In this document: positions 1 through 8,492 of the stretch, in pieces
Layout: every line of letters starts with the position of its first letter
Position numbering within the stretch: the first letter of the stretch is position 1
Assembly: GCA_003566155.1 (NCBI GenBank)
Contig: PXEP01000050.1
Location: 1 to 64,000, forward strand
Source: Candidatus Acetothermia bacterium
GTDB taxonomy: Bacteria; Bipolaricaulota; Bipolaricaulia; Bipolaricaulales; Bipolaricaulaceae
DNA: 64,000 nt
Reading direction: 5' to 3'
The notes under the pieces: generated by a model
The model's input: the letters and a program-made list of their open reading frames with translations, nothing else
What the model was told of the DNA's origin: nothing
Databases searched by the model: none
Made by a program: the position numbers and the translations under genes

Positions 1-70
1 CAAAGCCACGGGTCTCACCGAGACCGCCGGGCTACCGCGCTTTGCACCTATTGGTAGCCGGGTTGCTAAG
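1..70 (+). ncRNA. c-di-GMP-I (GEMM-I) riboswitch, 5' part cut off by the window edge; 3' boundary uncertain (37 or about 70)
   Basis: Window starts with CAAAGCCACGGGTCTCACCGAGACCGCCGGGCTACCG, matching the GCAAAGCCACGGG..GCCGGGNTACCG 3' half of GEMM-I aptamers; GGTAGCC at 53-59 can re-pair with GGCTACC at 30-36; lies just upstream of the 113-523 CDS. Confidence 0.68.
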
Positions 71-112
71 TGCATCCGACGTTTTACCAATACAACTGGA
101 GGTGCCTACGAA

Positions 113-523
113 ATGAGGAATATTCTGTTTGGCATAGTATTTTCTGTAATGTTGGTTGTCGGTTCTGTGTCCGCGATAGCCGGTTCGGCCGGGGACAGCG
201 CCACCAGTGCAGTGTCCTGGAGCTTGGGTTCGTTCGTAGAACTCACCATAAACTCTAGTTCGTTCGATTTCGGCGAGCTGGATCCAGGAACGGAGAGCGT
301 CTTGGAGAAGAACGCGGTTCGACTGATGGTGCGCAGCAACACCAGCTGGGCGCTCAGCTACTCCGTTGACGGAGTGGGTGCTGACCACCTGGTGGTTGAT
401 CCTCGCCATACCTCAGGCCATCGGAACATGGCCGTCAATGTGGACTACGAGCTGGTGGATCTGTTGGACTTGGATCCCGGCGACTACTCGGTCACGGTGA
501 CCTTCACCGTAACCGCCGACTAA
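113..523 (+). CDS. Small secreted beta-rich protein of unknown function
   Basis: N-terminal signal peptide (MRNILFGIVFSVMLVVGSVSAIAG), GGAGGTG ribosome-binding site, 136 aa. Confidence 0.7.
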   Translation: MRNILFGIVFSVMLVVGSVSAIAGSAGDSATSAVSWSLGSFVELTINSSSFDFGELDPGTESVLEKNAVRLMVRSNTSWALSYSVDGVGADHLVVDPRHTSGHRNMAVNVDYELVDLLDLDPGDYSVTVTFTVTAD

Positions 524-752
524 CCGTCATGGGCGCCGGAAACCGCGCCCCGGATGTGACGCAGTATTGTGGGCCGACAGCAAGGTTCTGGCCCCTCGGT
601 CCTCCCCTTCTTCGCTTGGCGCTTCTTCCATAAGCAGGATGGTTTCTTGTGTGCAGTTGGTGGTGAGTGGTTTGTGGTTGGCAGGCAATGCGGGGTGGTG
701 GTCGCACTCCGTCATCGCTAGCCATCAGCACACACAAAGATAGCGCTCGGGG

Positions 753-840
753 TGGTGCCGAGGGTGGGGGTCGAACCCACACGGCCTCTAGGGCCACGGG
801 ATTTTGAGTCCCGCGCGTCTGCCAATTCCGCCACCTCGGC
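753..840 (-). tRNA. tRNA-Leu (anticodon CAA), CCA encoded
   Basis: Reverse complement GCCGAGGTGGCGGAATTGGCAGACGCGCGGGACTCAAAATCCCG...GGTTCGACCCCCACCCTCGGCACCA folds as a class II cloverleaf with loop CUCAAAA. Confidence 0.95.
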
Positions 841-906
841 TCTCTGCGTCATTATACCGCTACTGCCCCCGGTGTCTCACGGTGTTATGCTTGCCGTGAA
901 AGGAGC

Positions 907-1635
907 GTGGGACGCGTGCGCAAGGGGAGATTTGTTGCCGAGGGAAGGCTGCGCACGGGAACATTCGTCGGAGACAGCGTTCACAGCAAGGATCGCTCCT
1001 GGGCAGTGAGCGATGTGCGCCTGGCAGCACCCGTCCGGCCGGGGAAGATCATCTGCTTAGGACGCAACTACGCCGATCATGCGCAAGAGTTGGGGCATAA
1101 ACTACCGGAGAAGCCGCTCTTGTTCTACAAGCCGCCATCGGCAGTCATCGGGCCGGGCGAACCCATCGTCGTACCTACGTCCTCCCGGGTGGACTACGAA
1201 GGTGAGCTGGCCGTGGTCGTGGGTCGGCGCTGCCGAAATGTCCATCCAACCCGTGCAGAAGACGTTATATTCGGCTTCACCTGCCTAAACGACGTGACCG
1301 ACCGCGAAGCACAAGGCTGGGAGCAAACGTGGGTCCGCGCCAAGGGCTTCGATACCTCTTGTCCTGTCGGTCCATGGGCGGTAACTCCCGATGAGCTCTG
1401 CTTCCCGCTGGAGGTGCGAACATATGTCAACGGACAGCTCCGCCAGATCGGGAACACCAGCATGCTACACATTGGCATTTCGGAGATTATCGCCGCCATA
1501 ACGGCGTTCATGACGTTGAACCCCGGCGACGTGATCGCCACCGGGACGCCCAGCGGCGTGGGGCCGCTCCACCCGGGAGACGTTGTCAAAGTGAGCATTA
1601 CGGGGATCGGCGAGCTGGAGAACCCTGTACAGTGA
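907..1635 (+). CDS. Fumarylacetoacetate hydrolase family protein
   Basis: Motifs GRNYADHAQELG, KPPSAVIGPGEPIVVP, YEGELAVVVG, GDVIATGTPSGVG; GTG start after AAAGGAG. Confidence 0.92.
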   Translation: MGRVRKGRFVAEGRLRTGTFVGDSVHSKDRSWAVSDVRLAAPVRPGKIICLGRNYADHAQELGHKLPEKPLLFYKPPSAVIGPGEPIVVPTSSRVDYEGELAVVVGRRCRNVHPTRAEDVIFGFTCLNDVTDREAQGWEQTWVRAKGFDTSCPVGPWAVTPDELCFPLEVRTYVNGQLRQIGNTSMLHIGISEIIAAITAFMTLNPGDVIATGTPSGVGPLHPGDVVKVSITGIGELENPVQ

Positions 1636-1721
1636 CCGAGGCACCTCCACCGCCGCAGGCGGCTTGCCCCGTGGCCCACGGCAAGGTACGTTTTTGTGCA
1701 GCTCTTCGTGATTAGGGAGGC

Positions 1722-3347
1722 GTGGTGCAGCGGCGGGTAGCACACAAGGACGGAGTCCTCCAGGTGTCGTTCGAATACGACCCCCGGTTGGTGGAGATGG
1801 TCAAGGGTGTTCCCGGGCGGAAGTGGCACCCGGAAGAGAAAATATGGACCGTACCAAGCACCCAGGTGGTGCAGCTTGTGGACCTCCTCTACCCCGCGGG
1901 TTTTTCGTTCGATGCGTCCACACTTGAGCTCTACGAGCAGAACAAGGGGGCTGCCTCCGATCACTACACTGTCTCCCGCCTAAACGCCGAGGCCCGCGCC
2001 GCGCTTAACCGAACCTTCCCCGCACCCGTATGGCTCGTGGGGGAGATCACCGGGTTCTCCAAGTCCTCCCACAAGCGCACCATCGACTTCCAACTGGTGG
2101 ACCGCGATGACGAGGGCAACACACTGGCTGAAGTCAACGCAGTTCTGTTCCAACGGCAAAGACAAGCAATCGAGGACAAACTCGCCCGCCAAGGCAGCCC
2201 GTTCCGCATGGAGGATGAGATAGCCGTTCGGGTTCAGGTGCAAGTGGACCTGCATCCGGAGTGGGGCGCTTACCGTGTGGTCATTCAAGACCTCGACGTG
2301 GAGTACACCCTGGGGGAGGCGGCTCGCCGTAGGGAAGAAATACTGAGAACCCTATCGGCGGAAGGTCTTCTGGAGAAAAACCGCAGGCTCCCGTTCCCCA
2401 TACTACCTCTGCACGTAGGCCTCATCACCAGCCCAGGCTCGGATGCGGAGCGCGACGTACTAAACACCTTGCAGGAATCGGGGTATGCGTTCCAGGTAAC
2501 CGTGTATCCCGCTCGTGTCCAGGGGAGGGAGACTGAACCTACTGTGCTGCGTGCTCTGTCTTGGTTCTCCGCCCGGAAGGAGCTGTTCGATGCCGTGCTG
2601 ATCTGCAGGGGGGGAGGCTCTCGCACCGACCTGGGATGGTTCGACTCACTGGCCTTGGGGCGGGAGGTGGCCTCGTTCCCATTGCCGGTGGTCGTGGGTA
2701 TCGGGCATGAAAACGACCGGTCGGTCTTGGATGAGGTGGGGTGGCGGGCCAAGACACCCACCGCAGCAGCCCAAGTACTGGTGGACCAGGTTGCTCATAC
2801 GCTGGAGAGGGCAGAAGCGGCCTGTAGACGAGCCCTCGAGTCCGCCCGGCATCGGGCGTCCGCCGAGCGTGAGCGCCTAGCGTCCGACGCACGGCGACTC
2901 TTGCAGTCCACCCGACAGACCTTGTCCCACGCCCACACAGAACTACGCCACTCACGCCATCGACTTCTCCGGGGGACCACAACCACCATCCGCACAGGCA
3001 GGCACGCCCTGTGGGCGCGCGCGGGCAGCCTCCCCCGCGCCGCTCACTACAGATTACAAACGGGACGGTCTTCTCTGGTCGAACTCAACCGACGGTTGCC
3101 CTTAGCCTCGGCCAACCTGATCGTGCGGGAACAAGAACGCGCCCACGCGCGTGCACGGCGCTTGGAATTGATACATCCTCGACGGGTGTTGGACCGTGGT
3201 TACGCGCTTCTGCGCTTGGACGACGGCAGAGTGATCACCGAACCCAAACATGCCCCGCCAGGCCGCCACGTTCACGCCGAGCTCCGCAAAGGTATCCTGA
3301 AGCTCCGCTCCGAGGGGGCCGGTGAGCACAGAGAGGGGGACACATGA
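1722..3347 (+). CDS. xseA: Exodeoxyribonuclease VII large subunit with N-terminal HARP-like extension
   Basis: XseA OB domain (YTVSRLNAEARAALNRTFPAPVWLVGEITGF) and catalytic region (RGGGSRTDLGWFDSLALGREVASFPLPVVVGIGHENDRSVLDEVG); followed by xseB. Confidence 0.95.
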   Translation: MVQRRVAHKDGVLQVSFEYDPRLVEMVKGVPGRKWHPEEKIWTVPSTQVVQLVDLLYPAGFSFDASTLELYEQNKGAASDHYTVSRLNAEARAALNRTFPAPVWLVGEITGFSKSSHKRTIDFQLVDRDDEGNTLAEVNAVLFQRQRQAIEDKLARQGSPFRMEDEIAVRVQVQVDLHPEWGAYRVVIQDLDVEYTLGEAARRREEILRTLSAEGLLEKNRRLPFPILPLHVGLITSPGSDAERDVLNTLQESGYAFQVTVYPARVQGRETEPTVLRALSWFSARKELFDAVLICRGGGSRTDLGWFDSLALGREVASFPLPVVVGIGHENDRSVLDEVGWRAKTPTAAAQVLVDQVAHTLERAEAACRRALESARHRASAERERLASDARRLLQSTRQTLSHAHTELRHSRHRLLRGTTTTIRTGRHALWARAGSLPRAAHYRLQTGRSSLVELNRRLPLASANLIVREQERAHARARRLELIHPRRVLDRGYALLRLDDGRVITEPKHAPPGRHVHAELRKGILKLRSEGAGEHREGDT

Positions 3348-3610
3348 CCAAGCCCGATGTGAGCTACACAGAGGCTGTAGAAAGGCTCGACGCCATCCTT
3401 GAGCGTATCGAGGGCGGCGAGGCGGACATCGACGAACTGTCGGGCCTAGTGGAAGAGGCAGCACAGCTCCTGGAACTATGCCGGGACAAGATCGCGCACG
3501 CTGAGATGCAGGTGAAGACGATTACACAGCGACTGGAAGCCGAGCAGTCTGTCGGGAGCGATCAAGAGGAAGCACCCGAGGAAAGCAACGATAACAGCGT
3601 CCCGTTCTGA
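3344..3610 (+). CDS. xseB: Exodeoxyribonuclease VII small subunit
   Basis: SYTEAVERLDAILERIEGGEADIDELSGLVEEAAQLLELCRDKI; overlaps xseA stop. Confidence 0.93.
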   Translation: MTKPDVSYTEAVERLDAILERIEGGEADIDELSGLVEEAAQLLELCRDKIAHAEMQVKTITQRLEAEQSVGSDQEEAPEESNDNSVPF

Positions 3611-3678
3611 CGAATTGCGCAGCCAGCTGGGTGTGCGTTATAGAAATTCCGGTATTCTCGTACTACAATACGTGTACT

Positions 3679-4155
3679 ATGCCGACGGCACTACGAGTAT
3701 CAGATGCAGCATCGTTGGGACTTCATGCGGCAGCGTTGCTTGCCGCAAACTCCGGGCGTCGCATCACTGCCGCACAGATGGCGGGCGAGATGGGCGCCTC
3801 GCAGGCCCATCTGTCGAAGGTCCTCCAGCGGATGAAGGGGGCGGGTCTGGTCGACTCTGGGCGGGGCCCAACTGGAGGCTTCTGTTTAGCCCAACCCCCG
3901 AGCAATGTGACGTTGCTAGACGTCTACTGCGCGGTAGAGGGAAACCTCACGCTCTCCAGCTGTCTTCTACCCCGTCCTATGTGCGACGGAGAGAGCTGCA
4001 TCCTGGGTAACGTGATGGGCACCGTGAACCAGGAATTACGCAACCGTCTGGAACACACCACCCTGGCCCAGCTGGCCGACGTGTTCCGTCCGCAAGCGAA
4101 AGAGCACCGAGCCCCCGACCAATCTAATAGTGCAAAGAAAGGAGTCACACCATGA
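3679..4155 (+). CDS. Rrf2 family transcriptional regulator
   Basis: Winged-helix motif plus Cys cluster C..MCDGESC typical of Fe-S Rrf2 proteins; adjacent to hcp. ORF-track start is 3631. Confidence 0.88.
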   Translation: MPTALRVSDAASLGLHAAALLAANSGRRITAAQMAGEMGASQAHLSKVLQRMKGAGLVDSGRGPTGGFCLAQPPSNVTLLDVYCAVEGNLTLSSCLLPRPMCDGESCILGNVMGTVNQELRNRLEHTTLAQLADVFRPQAKEHRAPDQSNSAKKGVTP

Positions 4156-5777
4156 ACATGCTCTGCTATCAATGCGAACAAGCCGCCCGGGGAACGGGCT
4201 GCACCACGCAAGGCGTGTGCGGAAAAGAACCGATAATCTCCGACCTTCAGGAGCTGGTGGTCCATGCGGCCAAGGAGATCGCCCAGTACGCCCATCGCGC
4301 CGCGCAGGAAGGTCGTAGGGACCCCCAGGTGGATACGTTTGTGCTGGAAGCACTGTTCGCCACAGTAACCAACGTCAACTTTGACCCCGAGAGACTGCGC
4401 GAACTCCTGCACAGAGCCGCAGAAGTCAAGGCCACCGCTCGAAGCTTGTCCGACTCGGGGGAGGCCGCCCCCGATGAACTCCACTGGGAGGAAGCTTCGG
4501 ACGTGGACTCGCTGCGGTCGTATGTACCGCCCGTCTCGCTCGCTCGCCGCATCGAAGACCTAGGTGCAGAGGCCGCAGGTTTGGGAGAGCTGGCGCTGTA
4601 CGGACTCAAGGGAGCGGCCGCTTATGCTGACCACGCCAGGATCTTGGGCTATGAAGACCCCGAGCTCTACGACGGCTTTCACCGGCTTCTCACTGCAATT
4701 GCCCAAGGGAGTACCCAGCGTGACGAACTCCTGTCCACAGCGCTCGAGGTGGGCGAACTGAACCTACGGGCAATGGAAATCCTGGATCAGGCCCACACCG
4801 AGACCTACGGCCACCCCGAACCTGCAGATGTGCGGATCACCCCGCGGAAGGGCAAGGCTATTTTGGTATCCGGGCACGACATGAAGGACTTGCACGCCCT
4901 GCTTGAGCAAACAAAGGGCACCGGCATCAACGTATACACCCACGGGGAGATGCTCCCCGCACACGGGTATCCGGAGCTTAGAAAGTATGAGCATCTGGCG
5001 GGAAACTACGGCGGCGCGTGGCAGGAACAGCGGAGGGAGTTCGCAGACTTTCCCGGGGCCATTCTCATGACCACCAACTGCCTACAGAAGCCCCAGGATA
5101 CCTACAAGCACAGGATCTTCACTTCCGGTCTTGTAGCCTGGCCCGGGGTTGACCACATCAACGATCGTGACTTCGCTCCTCTGATCAGCGCTGCCCTGGA
5201 GGCCCCTGGGTTTGACGAGGACGGGCCAGCGCAGCACATCACTGTGGGTTTCGGGCGAGACGCGCTGCACAAGGCCGCGGGGCCACTCCTCGAGGCCGTG
5301 GGGCAAGGAAAGATCCGCCATCTATTTCTGATCGGCGGATGCGACGGGGCCAAGCCGGGCCGCAATTACTACACGGACCTCGCCCTAGCGGTGCCTGAGG
5401 ACTGCCTCATCCTCACCCTAGCCTGCGGTAAATACAGGTTCAACAAGCTCCAGTTCGGCACCGTAGCTAGAATACCACGCCTTCTTGACGTGGGCCAATG
5501 CAACGATGCCTACGCGGCGATTCGCACAGCCATGGCATTGGCCGATGCTTTGGATTGCGAGGTGAACGACCTCCCGCTGTCGCTGGTCCTTTCGTGGTTT
5601 GAGCAGAAAGCAGTGGGGATCCTGTTGACCCTGTTGCATCTTGGTCTGCGGAATATCCGCCTGGGGCCGTCCCTGCCAGCCTTCGTTACCCCCGGTGTGC
5701 TGCAGGTTCTCCAAGACACGTACAACATCAAGCCCATCAGGGATCCCCAGTCCGATTTGAACGAAATCCTGGGATGA
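4152..5777 (+). CDS. hcp: Hydroxylamine reductase / hybrid cluster protein
   Basis: N-terminal MLCYQCEQAARGTGCTTQGVCGK cluster motif; GGCDGAKPGRNYYTDLA; LTLACGKYRFN. Confidence 0.96.
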   Translation: MNMLCYQCEQAARGTGCTTQGVCGKEPIISDLQELVVHAAKEIAQYAHRAAQEGRRDPQVDTFVLEALFATVTNVNFDPERLRELLHRAAEVKATARSLSDSGEAAPDELHWEEASDVDSLRSYVPPVSLARRIEDLGAEAAGLGELALYGLKGAAAYADHARILGYEDPELYDGFHRLLTAIAQGSTQRDELLSTALEVGELNLRAMEILDQAHTETYGHPEPADVRITPRKGKAILVSGHDMKDLHALLEQTKGTGINVYTHGEMLPAHGYPELRKYEHLAGNYGGAWQEQRREFADFPGAILMTTNCLQKPQDTYKHRIFTSGLVAWPGVDHINDRDFAPLISAALEAPGFDEDGPAQHITVGFGRDALHKAAGPLLEAVGQGKIRHLFLIGGCDGAKPGRNYYTDLALAVPEDCLILTLACGKYRFNKLQFGTVARIPRLLDVGQCNDAYAAIRTAMALADALDCEVNDLPLSLVLSWFEQKAVGILLTLLHLGLRNIRLGPSLPAFVTPGVLQVLQDTYNIKPIRDPQSDLNEILG

Positions 5778-5787
5778 CCCTTCCCCT

Positions 5788-5821
5788 GCCCCGGCCGCAC
5801 TCCCCCCAGTGCGGCTGGGGC
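5788..5821 (+). other. Strong GC hairpin after hcp, no U-tract
   Basis: GCCCCGGCCGCACT-CCCCCC-AGTGCGGCTGGGGC inverted repeat. Confidence 0.6.
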
Positions 5822-5833
5822 GCCCCCAATCGG

Positions 5834-5871
5834 GAGCTATGGTGGAAGGACGAATAGCTCATGGCTATAAT
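5834..5871 (+). promoter_or_regulatory. Putative operator palindrome and -10 box of the iron ABC operon
   Basis: GAGCTAT (5834-5840) N13 ATAGCTC (5854-5860), then TATAAT (5866-5871). Confidence 0.5.
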
Positions 5872-5903
5872 GGAATTGAAAATGAGTTTTGTTTTAGGAG
5901 GCG

Positions 5904-6908
5904 ATGGGTATGCGTATATCTATGGTACTTGTCCTCAGCGTGGCGTTGTTGTTTGTTGGGGCTCACGCAGCACAATCGGAGGAGATAACGCTGTATTCAG
6001 CTAGAGCACAGTCCCTTGTAGGCCCCTTGGTCCGTGCGTTTGAGCAGGAGAGCGGCATTCAGGTTAGGGTGCGCTACGGAGCTAACGCCCAGCTCGTGGG
6101 CCAGATCATGGAAGAGGGACTACGCAGTCCTGCTGATTTGTTCTGGGGATACGAGAACTCGCTGTCTGCGCTCGCGAAGGCCGGACTTCTCAAAGAGCTC
6201 CCCGACGACATCTTGGCACTTGCGCGCCCTGCGTACCGGCCCCAAGACGCGATGTGGGTGCCGACCAGCATCCGCGTGCGCACGCTTGCCTACTCGCCGG
6301 ACAGGGTCAACCAGCAAGACCTTCCTGGCACGGTTATGGACCTCGCCGACCCCCGGTGGGAGGCACGCGTGGGATGGGCGCCTACAAACGCTGGTTTTCA
6401 GACCTTCGTCACCGGGCTGCGCCTTATCCTCGGGGAGGAAGAAACGCTCACCTGGTTGGAGAAAATGCGGGCCAACCGCACCAAGCCTTATGGGAACAAC
6501 ACTGCCCTCATCCAGGCCCTTGCCGCGGGAGAGATAGACGTTGCGCTTGTCAATCACTACTACCTGTTCCGCTTCCTGGAGGCCGACCCGGACTTTCCCG
6601 TGGCTCAAACCCTTTTCCCAGAAGGGGATCCAGGAAATCTCCTGCTGGCGGCAGGAATGGGGCTTCTCTCCTCATCGTCGGCGGCGGAGCCAGCACAGGA
6701 GTTCATCGAATACCTCTTGAGGCAGGAGGGGCAAGCGTACTTCACCCGCGAGACGTACGAGTTCCCCGCCGCGGACCATGCGCAGCCGGTAACGAGCGTC
6801 GCCGAAATAGCTGATGACGCTGCCCGCCTGGCCCCTCCGGTGCACCTGGGGGAGCTATCGGATCTAGGCGGAACGCTGGATCTTCTTCGGAGGGCGGGGG
6901 TCCTCTGA
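5904..6908 (+). CDS. Iron(III)-type ABC transporter substrate-binding protein
   Basis: Signal peptide; EEITLYSARAQSLVGPLVRAFEQESGIQVRVRYG; genomic context with permease and ATPase. Confidence 0.9.
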   Translation: MGMRISMVLVLSVALLFVGAHAAQSEEITLYSARAQSLVGPLVRAFEQESGIQVRVRYGANAQLVGQIMEEGLRSPADLFWGYENSLSALAKAGLLKELPDDILALARPAYRPQDAMWVPTSIRVRTLAYSPDRVNQQDLPGTVMDLADPRWEARVGWAPTNAGFQTFVTGLRLILGEEETLTWLEKMRANRTKPYGNNTALIQALAAGEIDVALVNHYYLFRFLEADPDFPVAQTLFPEGDPGNLLLAAGMGLLSSSSAAEPAQEFIEYLLRQEGQAYFTRETYEFPAADHAQPVTSVAEIADDAARLAPPVHLGELSDLGGTLDLLRRAGVL

Positions 6909-6920
6909 GGGAAGGCGGCC

Positions 6921-8492
6921 ATGGGACGCCCAAGATCCTTCTCTCATCACCGGCCGTTGGGCCTGCTTGTGGTGGCAGGTGCGGCTGGCGCAGGCGTTCT
7001 CCTTCCGCTCATCTACTTGCTCCTGCGAGCAATGGAGGCTGAGTGGGGAGTAGTGCAGGAGCTCGTGTTCCGTCCCCGTAACCTGTACTTGCTGGGCAAC
7101 ACGTTGGGTCTTACAGCCGGAGTGCTGATCATGGACACGCTGATCGCTGTCCCCTTGGCCTGGCTACTCACCCGGACCGAGCTCGCCACCCGAAGGTGGT
7201 TGGTGTCCCTGGCCGTGCTGCCACTGGCCATCCCCGGCTATGTAATGGCTACCGCCCTCCTGGGGCTGGGGGGGGGCTACGGAGCCCTGGCCCGGCTGAC
7301 AGGGCTGAGCGTGCCGCGCCTCGGAGGATACTGGGGGGCACTACTGTGTATCTCGCTGTACACGTTTCCCTACGTGTTCATCAATGTACGGACTGCGCTG
7401 GCCGGATTGCCTCGGAACCTAGAGGAAGCCGCTCGCTCTCTGGGATACACGCCCCGCGCGTCCGCCCGGCGGGTGGTGCTGCCTCAACTCGTTCCCGCAC
7501 TGCTCTCCTCGTGGTTGGTGGTCGGGCTGTACACACTTGGCGATTTCGGCGCCGTCAGCCTGATGCGCTATGAATCCTTTAGCTACGCGATCTACCTGCA
7601 ATACGCGGGCGCGTTCGACCGCACCTACGCCGCGTGGCTGGCGCTGATGCTGCTGACCCTGGCGGGAGGCATCGTCTTCGTGCACAGCCGCCTGCAACGA
7701 GGGAAGAGCTACCACGCTGTAGGGAGCGCGACCCCGGGGGGCGCCTCTCCGGCGCCGTTGGGTCACTTGCGCTGGGCAGCGTATGCATACCTTCTAATCT
7801 TGTTCTTCCTGTCATTGGGCGTTCCGATAGGAACCCTGGGGTTCTGGCTGTTCCAACGCCCGTTGCTACCCGAGCTTTCCTCCCTGGCGAGCTCCGCGAT
7901 CGATACACTGTCCGTTGCGCTGCCTGCTGCCGCCTTGGCCGGCGTACTGGCAGCCGCGGTTTCGTACCTCTCTGTGAGGTGGCCGGGGAAGCTCACCCAA
8001 GCGCTGGCCGGAGCCCCTTATATCGGGTACGCCACCCCTCCACTTGCGTTCGGCCTGGCTTTGGTGTTCTTCGGTCTGCGCGGCGTTCCGTGGTTGTACC
8101 AAACGACAGCCCTTCTCTCTCTGGGACTAGCGCTGCATCTACTGGCGCTGGCCGTGGGGCCGGTACGTAGCACACTTCTGCAGACCCCTCCCCGGCTGGA
8201 GGAGGGAGCCCGCGCACTTGGTCGCAGTTGGCTGCGGGCGTTTCTGGAGGTCACAGGGCCACTCATGGGCCGAGGGGTGCTGGCAGGGACGGCGCTCGTA
8301 TGTATCGTGGCTATGAAGGAGCTTCCCATAACGATCTTGCTTGCGCCGCCGGGGTTTTCTACTCTGGCCACACAAGTATTCTCATATACCAGCGAAGCCC
8401 TGTTCGCTCAGGCTGCTCCCTATGCGTTGGCCATCGTGTTCCTTGCAGCACCCCTTGTCACCTACACGTTAGGAAGAGAGGTCAACGGATGA
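6921..8492 (+). CDS. Iron(III)-type ABC transporter permease
   Basis: Multi-TM duplicated permease with two EAA-type loops (EEAARSLGYTPRASARRVVLPQLVPAL; EEGARALGRSWLRAFLEVTGPLM). Confidence 0.92.
   Translation: MGRPRSFSHHRPLGLLVVAGAAGAGVLLPLIYLLLRAMEAEWGVVQELVFRPRNLYLLGNTLGLTAGVLIMDTLIAVPLAWLLTRTELATRRWLVSLAVLPLAIPGYVMATALLGLGGGYGALARLTGLSVPRLGGYWGALLCISLYTFPYVFINVRTALAGLPRNLEEAARSLGYTPRASARRVVLPQLVPALLSSWLVVGLYTLGDFGAVSLMRYESFSYAIYLQYAGAFDRTYAAWLALMLLTLAGGIVFVHSRLQRGKSYHAVGSATPGGASPAPLGHLRWAAYAYLLILFFLSLGVPIGTLGFWLFQRPLLPELSSLASSAIDTLSVALPAAALAGVLAAAVSYLSVRWPGKLTQALAGAPYIGYATPPLAFGLALVFFGLRGVPWLYQTTALLSLGLALHLLALAVGPVRSTLLQTPPRLEEGARALGRSWLRAFLEVTGPLMGRGVLAGTALVCIVAMKELPITILLAPPGFSTLATQVFSYTSEALFAQAAPYALAIVFLAAPLVTYTLGREVNG

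Noticed and set aside
504-797. 97-aa minus-strand ORF
   Set aside because: Runs across tRNA-Leu and is Pro/Arg-rich.
1194-1964. 256-aa minus-strand ORF
   Set aside because: Spans the antisense of two well supported genes (FAH family and xseA).
5881-5903. Fur box in AAAATGAGTTTTGTTTTAGG
   Set aside because: AT-rich but a poor match to the Fur 19-mer; the upstream GAGCTAT palindrome is a better operator candidate.
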